Shown here one piece after another: positions 1 through 6,439 of a DNA stretch of 8,989 bases. The stretch covers positions 5,713 to 14,701 of the forward strand of contig PMCE01000201.1 in NCBI GenBank assembly GCA_003154025.1, given 5' to 3'. Position 1 is the first letter of the stretch. Each line of letters starts with the position of its first letter. The stretch is from Syntrophaceae bacterium. GTDB taxonomy: Bacteria; Desulfobacterota; SM23-61. A program made the position numbers and the translations under genes. The notes under the pieces were generated by a model that was given only the letters and a program-made list of their open reading frames with translations, was not told where the DNA came from and did not search any database.

Positions 1-438
1 TGGGACCGAGTCAGCGGGTACGTTCTTCTGGCCATCGGCGTGATCACCGCCTGGAGTTCCACTTCCCTATCCATGGGCAAGGCCAGCCGTCCGGGGCCCG
101 GGTTTCTCCCCTTCGGCCTAGCCCTCATCCTGAGCATTCTGGCCATCGCCTTGATCCTGGAAAACCGGAAGAAGGGGGAGTCCGCGGCCCCTTTCTGGCC
201 GGAGCGGACCTGGTTAAGGCCGCTTCTTGGCGTGGCGATCTTTCTTCTTTACGCCTTCGTGCTCGGAATCCTGGGATTCATCCCCACTACCTTCCTTTTC
301 CTGATCGTCTGGATGGGGGTGATCGAACGGATTCGGTGGTTTACGTTGTTGACAATTTCTATCGCGGTTACAGCCGTCCTATTTTTCATCTTTGAATATT
401 TTCTCGAAGTCCCCCTACCCGCGGGTTTCTGGAGTTGA
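1..438 (+). CDS. tctB: TctB-family small membrane subunit of a tripartite tricarboxylate transporter (5' end missing)
   Basis: The reading frame is open from base 1, so the start lies upstream of the window; 145 residues are visible. The first visible residues (WDRVSGYVLLAIG) resemble the usual TctB start, so only a few residues are probably missing, and the GTG at position 40 is unlikely to be the true start. Four hydrophobic segments are seen: at the N-terminus, after the RPGPGFLPFG motif, as a long double stretch near the middle, and at the C-terminus. The RPGPGF.P motif and the FEYFLEVPLPAGFW ending are typical of the family. TctB is the poorly conserved small inner-membrane subunit that works with TctA and a periplasmic binding protein to import carboxylates using an ion gradient. 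The tctA gene follows after 15 bases. The identification rests on this pattern plus the neighbouring genes. Confidence 0.88.
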   Translation, partial: WDRVSGYVLLAIGVITAWSSTSLSMGKASRPGPGFLPFGLALILSILAIALILENRKKGESAAPFWPERTWLRPLLGVAIFLLYAFVLGILGFIPTTFLFLIVWMGVIERIRWFTLLTISIAVTAVLFFIFEYFLEVPLPAGFWS

Positions 439-453
439 GGAAAGGGTCTCGTC

Positions 454-1965
454 ATGAGTGAAATTCTGGGAATGTTCCAGGGACTGGGGAATGGTTTCGC
501 GATTGCTTTCACCCTGACGAACCTGACCTTTGCTTTCATCGGCGCGGTTCTGGGGACCGTCGTCGGGATCCTTCCCGGCCTCGGCCCGTCAGCCACCATC
601 TCCCTGCTCCTCCCCGTAAGTTTTAAAATCGGCTCTCCGGTCACTTCCATCATCATGATGGCCGGAATCTTCTACGGCGCCATGTACGGCGGGTCGACCA
701 CCTCCATCCTGGTCAATATTCCCGGCGAGGCGGCTTCGGTGGTCACCTGCATCGACGGCTACCAGATGGCCCGCAAAGGCCGGGCCGGCCCGGCGTTGGG
801 CATTGCCGCCATCGGGTCCTTCATCGCCGGGACCATCGGCGTGATCGGCCTGACCTTCGTGGCCCCTCCCCTGGCCGAATTCGCCCTGAAATTCGGCCCC
901 CCCGAATATTTCGCCCTGACGCTCCTGGGACTCCTGATGGCCACCATGCTGGGTGAAGGCTCCATCATCAAGGGGCTGATCATGGTGGTCATGGGACTGC
1001 TCCTCGGCTCGGTTGGGCTCGACCCCATCTCCGGGGCGATCCGCTTCACCTGGGGCCTGAACATGCTCCAGGAGGGGATCGATTTCGTCACCCTGGCCAT
1101 GGGCATGTTCGGCATGGGGGAGATCTTCATCAACCTGGAAAAAGCAATCAAGACCGAACTGGTCACCCGGAAAGTCGACCACCTCTGGCCGACCCTCAAG
1201 GACTGGGCGGATTCGAAGTGGGCCGTCATCCGGGGTTCTTTCATCGGGTTCTTCATCGGCATCCTGCCCGGCGGGGGCGCGGTAATCTCCTCCCTGGTCT
1301 CCTATGCGGTGGAAAAGAGGATCTCCAAGACTCCGGAGGAGTTCGGCAAGGGCGCCATCCAGGGAGTGGCCGGTCCGGAATCGGCGAACAATGCCGCGGC
1401 CAGCGCCTCCTTCATCCCCCTCCTGACCCTGGGAATCCCGGGGAACGCGGCCATCGCCATGATCTTCGCCGCCCTCCTGATCCAGGGAGTTCAGCCCGGC
1501 CCCTTCCTGATCACCGAAAAGCCCGACATCTTCTGGGGGGTCGTGGCTTCGATGTATATCGGTAACGTCATGCTCCTCATCCTCAACCTGCCCATGGTCG
1601 GCCTGTGGGTCCAACTCTTGAGGGTTCCCTACTCCATCCTCGCCCCGATCATCGTCCTTTTCTGCTGCGTGGGGGTTTACAGCTTACGCAATACGGTCTT
1701 TGACATCTACGTCATGGGGATCTTCGGAGTGATCGGTTATATTATGCGGAAGGTGAGACTGGACCCCGGCCCGATGATTCTGGCTTTCGTCCTGGGTCCG
1801 ATCCTGGAGCGGGCCATCCGCCAGGCCCTCCTGATCTCCGCGGGCAGCCCCCTGATCTTCTTCACCCGGCCCATCTCCGGGACCCTGATGGGTTTTTTGC
1901 TCCTTTTTATCCTGATGCAGGTTTTCATCACCCTGCGCAGGAAAAAAGCCGACCGTGCATCGTAA
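454..1965 (+). CDS. tctA: TctA-family large permease subunit of a tripartite tricarboxylate transporter
   Basis: This 503-residue polytopic inner-membrane protein is the transport channel of a TTT system, and its length is normal for TctA. Both halves of the internal repeat are visible. The first has GILPGLGP (residues 38-45) and YGGSTTSILVNIPGE (78-92). The second has GILPGGGA (269-276), GPESANNAA (307-315) and TLGIPGN (325-331). These glycine/proline-rich loops are family hallmarks. The ATG at 454 is preceded by a GAGGAAAGG-type Shine-Dalgarno that begins within the tctB stop region, so the two genes are probably translated from one mRNA. The substrate cannot be read from the sequence: relatives take citrate, other di- or tricarboxylates, or aromatic acids such as terephthalate. 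No frameshift or missing motif is seen. Confidence 0.96.
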   Translation: MSEILGMFQGLGNGFAIAFTLTNLTFAFIGAVLGTVVGILPGLGPSATISLLLPVSFKIGSPVTSIIMMAGIFYGAMYGGSTTSILVNIPGEAASVVTCIDGYQMARKGRAGPALGIAAIGSFIAGTIGVIGLTFVAPPLAEFALKFGPPEYFALTLLGLLMATMLGEGSIIKGLIMVVMGLLLGSVGLDPISGAIRFTWGLNMLQEGIDFVTLAMGMFGMGEIFINLEKAIKTELVTRKVDHLWPTLKDWADSKWAVIRGSFIGFFIGILPGGGAVISSLVSYAVEKRISKTPEEFGKGAIQGVAGPESANNAAASASFIPLLTLGIPGNAAIAMIFAALLIQGVQPGPFLITEKPDIFWGVVASMYIGNVMLLILNLPMVGLWVQLLRVPYSILAPIIVLFCCVGVYSLRNTVFDIYVMGIFGVIGYIMRKVRLDPGPMILAFVLGPILERAIRQALLISAGSPLIFFTRPISGTLMGFLLLFILMQVFITLRRKKADRAS

Positions 1966-1980
1966 ACCCAACTCAACACA

Positions 1981-1987
1981 GAGGAGG
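1981..1987 (+). promoter_or_regulatory. Shine-Dalgarno site that fixes the tctC start
   Basis: GAGGAGG lies 6 bases before the ATG at 1994. An in-frame upstream start at 1955 would overlap tctA and add 13 charged residues in front of a clean Sec signal peptide, so 1994 is preferred. Confidence 0.85.
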
Positions 1988-1993
1988 CATAGA

Positions 1994-2965
1994 ATGAAAA
2001 TAAGAATCTTTCTGGCGCTCGTTCTCGGCGTATTCCTGTCTTTCCCCGCCTGGGGAATGGCGGCGGAAAAATTCCCGACCAAGGCCATTGAAGTGGACGT
2101 CCCCTTCGCCGCGGGAGGATCCACCGACGTGTTGGCCCGGCTGGTGGGCAAGGTTGCCCCCAAATATTTTGACAAACCCCTGGTGGTGGTGAACAAGCCC
2201 GGGGGCGGCGGGATCACCGGGACGGAGAGTGTGGTGCGGTCCAAGCCCGACGGCTACACCCTGTACCTCGGCCAGGGCTCCGGCCATGATCTGGTCACCC
2301 CTCACTTCCAGAAGATGCCCTACGATCCCTTCAACGACCTGATTCCCATCTGCCGTCTGTCGGTCCATTCCATCGTCATGATCATCCGGGGGGACGCTCC
2401 CTACAAGACATTGAAGGAATTCATCGAGTGGGGGAAAAAGAAGGATCAGGTGACGGCTTCGGTCTCCACCAAGGCCGGGTCCGTGGACATCACCTTCCAG
2501 GCCGTGGGAAAGGCCACCGGCCTGAAGATCGTGACCGTTCCCTTCCGCGGTGGGGCGGAAGCGGTCACCTCCATCGTGGGAGGCCAGACCGACTGCGGCG
2601 GCAACCACCCCTCGGAGATCATCAGCCATATCAAGTCCAAGCGGCTGATCCCCATCGCCGTGGCCCTGGAAAACCGGGACTCTGCCATCCCCGATGTTCC
2701 CACCTTCAGGGAACTGGGGTACAACGTGGTGGCGGTCGGCTCGGTGAAGGGCGTGGCTGCACCCAAGGGAACTCCCCCGGAGGTGATTAGCTACCTGGCG
2801 GATCGTTTCAAGAAGGTATGCGACGACCCGGAGTTCATCAAGTCCATGAAGGACATCGGCCAACCCGTGATGTACCAGGGCCCGCAGGATTTCAGTAAAT
2901 ATCTGAAGGATGGGTTCGTCCAGTTCGGGCAGATGATCAAAGAGTTCAATATTAAGCTGGAATGA
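1994..2965 (+). CDS. tctC: TctC/Bug-family periplasmic solute-binding protein of the TTT transporter
   Basis: The product is 323 residues, the usual length of Bug (TctC-like) receptors. A Sec signal peptide is clear: MKIR, a hydrophobic core to about residue 21, and probable cleavage near AA at 23-24. The mature protein starts with EKFPTKAIEVDVPFAAGGSTDVLARLV, in which the PF.AGGSTD.LAR loop helps bind carboxylate ligands in this family. It continues with the NKPGGGGITG and KPDGYTLYLGQ motifs of the first lobe and YDPFNDLIPICRL, all typical. The protein captures the substrate in the periplasm and delivers it to the TctA/TctB membrane pair encoded 28 bases upstream. In characterised tct operons the receptor gene often comes first, whereas here it is last. 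The ligand cannot be predicted from sequence alone. Confidence 0.95.
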   Translation: MKIRIFLALVLGVFLSFPAWGMAAEKFPTKAIEVDVPFAAGGSTDVLARLVGKVAPKYFDKPLVVVNKPGGGGITGTESVVRSKPDGYTLYLGQGSGHDLVTPHFQKMPYDPFNDLIPICRLSVHSIVMIIRGDAPYKTLKEFIEWGKKKDQVTASVSTKAGSVDITFQAVGKATGLKIVTVPFRGGAEAVTSIVGGQTDCGGNHPSEIISHIKSKRLIPIAVALENRDSAIPDVPTFRELGYNVVAVGSVKGVAAPKGTPPEVISYLADRFKKVCDDPEFIKSMKDIGQPVMYQGPQDFSKYLKDGFVQFGQMIKEFNIKLE

Positions 2966-3012
2966 GTCATCCGGGAGGCCCATAGGCCAGGGCGATCGCC
3001 GAATTTTTCCCC

Positions 3013-3042
3013 TTTACATCCGCGGCCGGGCCTCTTTAGAAT
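3013..3042 (+). promoter_or_regulatory. Sigma70-type promoter for the bacterioferritin-like gene
   Basis: A -35 element TTTACA (3013-3018) and a -10 element TAGAAT (3037-3042) are separated by 18 bases, each one or two changes from consensus. The expected start is near 3049, giving a short leader before the Shine-Dalgarno at 3068-3077. This supports separate transcription of the gene from the tct cluster. Confidence 0.6.
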
Positions 3043-3066
3043 GAATAGATAGGGAGTTATCTATTC
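3043..3066 (+). promoter_or_regulatory. Perfect 9-bp inverted repeat over the predicted transcription start (candidate operator)
   Basis: GAATAGATA (3043-3051) and TATCTATTC (3058-3066) are exact reverse complements separated by GGGAGT. The repeat begins directly after the -10 element and ends just before the Shine-Dalgarno AAAGGAGGAG. A repressor bound here would block initiation; alternatively the transcript could form a leader hairpin. It does not clearly match the Fur or PerR consensus sites that I know. Confidence 0.5.
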
Positions 3067-3080
3067 CAAAGGAGGAGCTT

Positions 3081-3539
3081 ATGAGCAAGAAGGTGATCGA
3101 TTTACTGAACGAGGCACGGTCCAGGGAGCTTTCCGCCATCACCCAGTATATGGCTCAGCATTATGAACTGGAGGATCAGGACTTCGGCAAGCTGGGCAAG
3201 AAGCTGAAGGAAATCGGCATTCAGGAGATGAAGCACGCCGAGGCTTTGGCCGAAAGGATCCTCTTCCTCAAAGGGGAACCCACCACCAAGCCCGACGCGG
3301 CGGCCAAGAAAGGTCAGTCCATCGTGGACCTGCTGAAGACCGATATGGCCCTCGAGACCGCGGCCATCAAGATGTATAACGAGGCGGCCCTGGTCTGCGC
3401 GGCGGAGAAAGATCAGATCTCCAAACAGCTCTTCGAGAAACTCCTGGGAGAAGAGGAAGGGCACTTCACCGACTTTGAGAACATAAAGGACCACCTGGAA
3501 AAGATGGGCGACGCCTATCTGGCCACCCTGGCCGGCTGA
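3081..3539 (+). CDS. bfr: Bacterioferritin-like ferritin-fold protein
   Basis: The product is a 152-residue four-helix-bundle protein close in length to E. coli bacterioferritin (158). The six di-iron (ferroxidase) ligands are all present at positions offset by exactly two from E. coli Bfr: E16, E49, H52, E92, E125 and H128. Tyr23 is the equivalent of E. coli Tyr25. Met50, in the signature EMKHAEALAERILFLKGEP, matches the Met52 that ligates heme between subunits, so heme binding is plausible. The likely role is cytosolic iron oxidation and storage, or protection from peroxide and oxygen. A strong Shine-Dalgarno (AAAGGAGGAG, ending 3 bases before the ATG) fixes the start. The gene has its own promoter and terminator and is probably monocistronic. 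It could instead be a Dps- or rubrerythrin-like member of the superfamily, but the ligand spacing and Met50 favour Bfr, and the rubredoxin domain of classical rubrerythrin is absent. Confidence 0.9.
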   Translation: MSKKVIDLLNEARSRELSAITQYMAQHYELEDQDFGKLGKKLKEIGIQEMKHAEALAERILFLKGEPTTKPDAAAKKGQSIVDLLKTDMALETAAIKMYNEAALVCAAEKDQISKQLFEKLLGEEEGHFTDFENIKDHLEKMGDAYLATLAG

Positions 3540-3568
3540 TCCGGCCCTGCGCGATTTCGCTCTTGACC

Positions 3569-3607
3569 AAACGGAGTATATCCCTCGGGGGTATGCTCCG
3601 TTTTTTT
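3569..3607 (+). terminator. Strong intrinsic terminator after the bacterioferritin-like gene
   Basis: The arm AAACGGAG (3569-3576) pairs with CTCCGTTT (3596-3603). The stem extends inward through TATATCCC against GGGTATG, with one wobble pair and one bulged T, to a TCGG loop. Seven T residues follow at 3601-3607. It lies 30 bases after the stop codon. Confidence 0.92.
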
Positions 3608-3711
3608 GTTTGCCCAATGCCGACTTCGTCAAGACTGGACCCTGGCCCTGCCCTTTCCACTTCGGGACAATTCATGGCCATCCCGGAAATATGAAATCGA
3701 TGAGATCCCAG

Positions 3712-3753
3712 GCTTTTTCCGCAACGTTGCGCGGGAAAGCGGCTCCCCCGCGC
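3712..3753. repeat. Overlapping GC-rich inverted repeats (alternative hairpins)
   Basis: Two mutually exclusive hairpins can form. One pairs GCTTTTTCCGC (3712-3722) imperfectly with GCGGGAAAGC (3731-3740). The other pairs GCGCGGG (3729-3735) perfectly with CCCGCGC (3747-3753). The 10-base palindrome GCAACGTTGC (3721-3730) lies between them. No T-run follows, so this is not an intrinsic terminator. Function unknown. Confidence 0.5.
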
Positions 3754-3761
3754 CAGCATTC

Positions 3762-3789
3762 GTAGGGACGATTCATGAATCGCCCTTAC
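3762..3789. repeat. 28-bp near-perfect palindrome (REP-like)
   Basis: The left half GTAGGGACGATTCA pairs with the right half TGAATCGCCCTTAC, with one A-C mismatch and one G-T wobble in 14 pairs. From memory, palindromes of the form GTAGGGGCG...CGCCCCTAC are dispersed intergenic elements in several phyla, which would make this a degenerate REP/MITE-type copy. No RAYT transposase gene is present in the window. Confidence 0.6.
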
Positions 3790-3878
3790 ACCCGCCTGGC
3801 AATATGGATATGATATTTGTTTCTTACCAGATTGTTTGTATGAAGGAAGCGCCCTAAAGGACCCGATGCCGGATTATT

Positions 3879-3913
3879 TCCGCACTCCGCACTCCGAATT
3901 CCGCATTCCCAGT
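3879..3913. repeat. Period-7 direct repeat array (TCCGCAC unit)
   Basis: Five consecutive 7-mers start at 3879, 3886, 3893, 3900 and 3907: TCCGCAC, TCCGCAC, TCCGAAT, TCCGCAT and TCCCAGT. The spacing is exact and degeneracy increases along the array. No complementary arm is seen nearby. It lies just upstream of the putative promoter of the ParB-like gene. Confidence 0.7.
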
Positions 3914-3924
3914 GAATTTGCTCC

Positions 3925-3955
3925 TTGACATCCTCTCTAACCCCGAGTTTACAAT
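3925..3955 (+). promoter_or_regulatory. Putative sigma70-type promoter for the ParB-like gene and possibly the etf-fix genes
   Basis: A perfect -35 hexamer TTGACA (3925-3930) and a -10-like TACAAT (3950-3955) are separated by 19 bases, slightly longer than ideal. Transcription would start near 3962, giving a leader of about 35 bases before the ATG at 3997. No other promoter is evident before etfB, so this one might also serve the downstream operon; that is inference. Confidence 0.45.
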
Positions 3956-3996
3956 AGTTATACAGTCTTTTAGTAATCTCCCATTGTTTACCCCCC

Positions 3997-4251
3997 ATGG
4001 AAAAGAAGTTGCAAAGGAAGCTGATCGAGATCGAGGTGGACCGGATTCGGCCGAACCTGCGCCTGATTTATACCCGGGAGACGATCGAGCGGGTTCGCCA
4101 GTACCTTGAGTCCGGGGCAGAGGTGGAGCCCCTGGAGATCTGGTTCGACGGAGAATGCTACCGGATCTGGGACGGGGAGAAGCGGTGGAGGGTCTGCAAG
4201 ATTTTGGGGGTCAAGCGGGTCAAGGCCTTCGTAATCGAATTCGGCCCATGA
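3997..4251 (+). CDS. Small stand-alone ParB N-terminal-like (ParB/Srx fold) domain protein
   Basis: The 84-residue product resembles the N-terminal domain of ParB/Spo0J-type proteins and little else. An opening IEIEVDRIRPNLRLIY segment (residues 10-25) matches the usual I.VD.I.PN.R pattern. A helix follows with a G..VEPLEIW segment (40-49). Then comes YRIWDGEKRWRVCKILG (55-71), in which DGEKRWR corresponds to the ParB GERR.RA nucleotide-binding box. Full ParB is about 280-300 residues with a helix-turn-helix and a dimerisation domain, both absent here, so a chromosome-partition role is unlikely. Such single-domain proteins may be CTP-binding switches or have another regulatory role, but no function can be assigned. 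There is no clear Shine-Dalgarno (the bases before the ATG are CCCCCC), so the start is less certain. The etfB gene begins 91 bases downstream on the same strand. Confidence 0.75.
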   Translation: MEKKLQRKLIEIEVDRIRPNLRLIYTRETIERVRQYLESGAEVEPLEIWFDGECYRIWDGEKRWRVCKILGVKRVKAFVIEFGP

Positions 4252-4342
4252 GCCCGAAACCCGGGCAGGCCCGCGAGGCGGAGGTCGGCTCATCCTCTCC
4301 GGCCGTTCGCACCGCGGGCACCGGTCGCCGATAAAGGATGCC

Positions 4343-5179
4343 ATGCATTTTGTCTGCTGCATCAAGCAGGTCCCCGATACGGCCGAGGTGAAGATCGATC
4401 CGGCGTCCAATACGCTCATCCGGTCCGGCGTGGAGTCCATCGCCAACCCCTTCGACCGGGTCGCTCTCGAGGAAGCCCTGCGGCTGAAGGAACGGTACGG
4501 CGGCCGGGTGACGGCCCTGGCCATGGGACCGCCCCAGGCCGAGGAGGTACTCCGGGAAGCCCTCTCCCTGGGAGCCGATGAGGCCATCCTTCTGTCGGAC
4601 CGCCCCTTTGCCGGAGCCGATACCCTGGCCACCAGTTACACGCTGGTTAAAGGAATCGAGAAAATTAACCGCGAGCACCCCGTGGACCTGATCTTCTCGG
4701 GAAAGCAGGCCATCGACGGGGACACCGCCCAGACCGGCCCGGGGATGGCCACCCGGCTGGGGTTCACCCTGCTGACCTATGTGGTCGAAGTCCAGGAGAT
4801 CGACGAAAAAACAAGGCAGATCCAGGTCAAGCGCAGAGTCGAAGGAGGGTTGGAAATCGTCCGGGGACCTTTGCCGGCTCTGGTGACCGCCGAGCTGGAC
4901 CTGGCCAAGCCCCGCCGCGCTCCCCTTCCCTCTCTGATTCAATCCTTGCGGGCCGGGGTGAAACTGTGGAATGCCGAGGCCATCGAGGCTGAGCCGAGCA
5001 AGCTGGGGCTCAAGGGTTCGGCCACTTGGGTGAGAAGAATCTTCAGCCCCCCCGTCCGGCAGGGAGGGCCGCGGTTTTCGTTTCAGGAAAATCCCGAAGG
5101 AGCGGTGGAACAGTCCCTCGACGTTCTCCTGTCCGATCCCTCCTTTGCCCAAAAACTCTCCAGCCGCTGGAAGGCTTAA
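4343..5179 (+). CDS. etfB: Electron transfer flavoprotein beta subunit (FixA type)
   Basis: The 278-residue product matches EtfB/FixA in length and motifs: an N-terminal CIKQVPDT segment, NPFDRVALEEALRLKE (residues 35-50), the DTLATSY segment, and GKQAIDGDTAQTGP (120-133). In classical mitochondrial-type ETF the last loop reads like GKQAIDDDCNQTGQ. The DGDTAQ form seen here is characteristic of bifurcating ETFs, where EtfB holds the bifurcating FAD and binds NADH. EtfB pairs with EtfA, encoded 6 bases downstream, in a cytosolic or membrane-associated flavoprotein. The start at 4343 is preceded by AAAGGA with a short 4-base spacing; an overlapping ATG at 4338 is out of frame. The fix symbols are inherited from rhizobial nitrogen fixation, and nothing in the window indicates nitrogen fixation. 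Confidence 0.95.
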   Translation: MHFVCCIKQVPDTAEVKIDPASNTLIRSGVESIANPFDRVALEEALRLKERYGGRVTALAMGPPQAEEVLREALSLGADEAILLSDRPFAGADTLATSYTLVKGIEKINREHPVDLIFSGKQAIDGDTAQTGPGMATRLGFTLLTYVVEVQEIDEKTRQIQVKRRVEGGLEIVRGPLPALVTAELDLAKPRRAPLPSLIQSLRAGVKLWNAEAIEAEPSKLGLKGSATWVRRIFSPPVRQGGPRFSFQENPEGAVEQSLDVLLSDPSFAQKLSSRWKA

Positions 5180-5185
5180 AGGATC

Positions 5186-6439
5186 ATGCCCCGGAATAAA
5201 AAAGGGATCGAAGTTGCCGAGGTCATCTCCGATCGATGCATCGGGTGCCAGATCTGCATCGGCGAATGCCCCGTGGGAGCGATTCATCTCTCGCGCGAAG
5301 GGGTCTCGGTCATCGATCCGGACGTCTGTGTGGGGTGCGGCAAGTGCTTCGAAGTCTGCCCGGTCGGGGCCATCCGGTACGAAAGGAAAAGGAAGCAGAA
5401 GACCGCCCCCGAAACACTCCCTCCTCCCCAGAGGAGCCTGCGGGATTACCGGGGGGTGGCGGTCTTCATCGAGGTCGTCGACGGCCAGGGGGCTCAGGTT
5501 TCCTGGGAGCTCGTGGGGAAAGGGAGAGAGCTGGCCGAAAAGCTTAAAACCCGGGTCATCGGATTCCTGCTGGGCCATGGGGTAGAGGCCGTTGCCCGGG
5601 AAGCCATCGCTTACGGTTGTGAAGAGGTTCACCTCATCGATCACCCCGGCCTCGATCATTATTTCCCCCGAACCTACGGCCAGGCCCTCGCCGAACTCTC
5701 CCAGAAAGTGAAGCCGGAGATCTTTCTCCTGGGGGCCACCGCCCTGGGAAGGGAGCTTTCCGGAGTGGTGGCCACCCTTCTTCAGACCGGCCTCACCGCC
5801 GATTGCACGGCCCTGGAGATCGATGAAGAAAAGGGCTTTCTCCTGATGACCCGGCCTACCTTCGGCGGCAACATCATGGCCACCATCTACTGCCAGAACT
5901 ATCGTCCCCAGATGAGCACCGTACGTCCTCGGGTCATGAGGCTGCCCGAAAAGGACCCGGCCCGGAACGGGGAAATCAAACGACATTCCTGGAGCCCGCC
6001 TTCGGGGCCGCTTCCCCAGATCATCGATTGGATCAAGGATGTTTCCCGGGGAGACGGCATGGACATCGGCCAGGCACCTGCCCTGGTCGTCGCCGGCAAG
6101 GGGGCCTGTGATTCCGCTTCCATGCCTCTTTTGCAGGAGCTCGCCGATCTCATCGGGGGGACGGTCGCCTGTTCCCGTCCCGTGGTGGAGGCAGGGCTGA
6201 TGCCCTACGAACGCCAGGTCGGGCAGACCGGGAAGACCGTGGCCCCGAAGCTTTACATCGGGATCGGGGTCTCGGGGGCGGTGCAGCATCTGGTGGGCAT
6301 CCAAGGCTCGGAGAAGATCGTAGCCATCAACTCCGACCCCGAAGCCCCAATCTTCCAGCTGGCGAATGTGGGGTTGGTGGGAGATTACCAAAAGGTGGTC
6401 CCCGCGCTGATTACGGCCTTGAAGAAAAGAATCGTGTAA
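5186..6439 (+). CDS. etfA: Electron transfer flavoprotein alpha subunit with N-terminal two-[4Fe-4S] ferredoxin domain (FixB type)
   Basis: The 417-residue product is longer than classical EtfA (about 310-330) because of an N-terminal ferredoxin domain. Two CX2CX2CX3CP motifs occupy residues 18-28 (Cys 18, 21, 24, 28) and 48-58 (Cys 48, 51, 54, 58), enough for two [4Fe-4S] clusters. A linker of about 20 residues leads into the ETF fold. The C-terminal FAD domain has GQTG (346-349), SGAVQHL (363-369) and NSDPEAPIF (382-390), the standard EtfA flavin-binding motifs, so the electron-transferring FAD site looks intact. The ferredoxin extension is known from CarE, the EtfA of the Acetobacterium caffeoyl-CoA reductase complex. 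It probably relays electrons to or from external ferredoxin. The gene starts 6 bases after etfB; AAAGGA overlaps the etfB stop and sits only 2 bases from the ATG, an unusually short spacing that suggests translational coupling. No better start precedes the first cysteine motif. Confidence 0.94.
   Translation: MPRNKKGIEVAEVISDRCIGCQICIGECPVGAIHLSREGVSVIDPDVCVGCGKCFEVCPVGAIRYERKRKQKTAPETLPPPQRSLRDYRGVAVFIEVVDGQGAQVSWELVGKGRELAEKLKTRVIGFLLGHGVEAVAREAIAYGCEEVHLIDHPGLDHYFPRTYGQALAELSQKVKPEIFLLGATALGRELSGVVATLLQTGLTADCTALEIDEEKGFLLMTRPTFGGNIMATIYCQNYRPQMSTVRPRVMRLPEKDPARNGEIKRHSWSPPSGPLPQIIDWIKDVSRGDGMDIGQAPALVVAGKGACDSASMPLLQELADLIGGTVACSRPVVEAGLMPYERQVGQTGKTVAPKLYIGIGVSGAVQHLVGIQGSEKIVAINSDPEAPIFQLANVGLVGDYQKVVPALITALKKRIV

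Larger units (their letters stand above)
3608..3996. other. Intergenic region without a convincing gene
   Basis: Short open frames here on both strands lack a Shine-Dalgarno and resemble no protein family. The region lies between a terminator and the ParB-like gene. It contains overlapping hairpins (3712-3753), a near-perfect palindrome (3762-3789), a period-7 array (3879-3913) and a promoter-like pair (3925-3955). I see nothing specific in 3608-3711 or 3790-3878. Confidence 0.7.

Noticed and set aside
589..1614. A long open frame on the - strand opposite tctA
   Set aside because: It is a codon-bias shadow of tctA with a composition rich in D, G, H and E and no recognisable domain or Shine-Dalgarno.
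1973..2983. A - strand open frame covering the whole of tctC
   Set aside because: Its frame is complementary to a clear Bug-family receptor gene, and the product has no signal peptide or family motif.
2978..3028. A possible terminator after tctC: GGCCCATAGGCC, then the palindrome GGCGATCGCC, then GAATTTTT
   Set aside because: The stems are only 3-4 bp with realistic loops and the T-run is short and offset, so I could not support it as a terminator. The GCGATCGC palindrome may be chance.
3606..3857. An 83-residue open frame on the + strand in the intergenic region
   Set aside because: It starts inside the terminator T-run, runs through the hairpins and palindrome, has no Shine-Dalgarno and resembles no protein.
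3879..3913. CRISPR-like array
   Set aside because: The units are only 7 bases long and contiguous with no spacers, and no cas genes are present. The same applies to the arrays at 6439-6506 and 8108-8224.
3997..4251. A chromosome- or plasmid-partition ParB
   Set aside because: At 84 residues it lacks the helix-turn-helix and dimerisation domains. There is no ParA gene next to it, and I saw no clear parS-like site.
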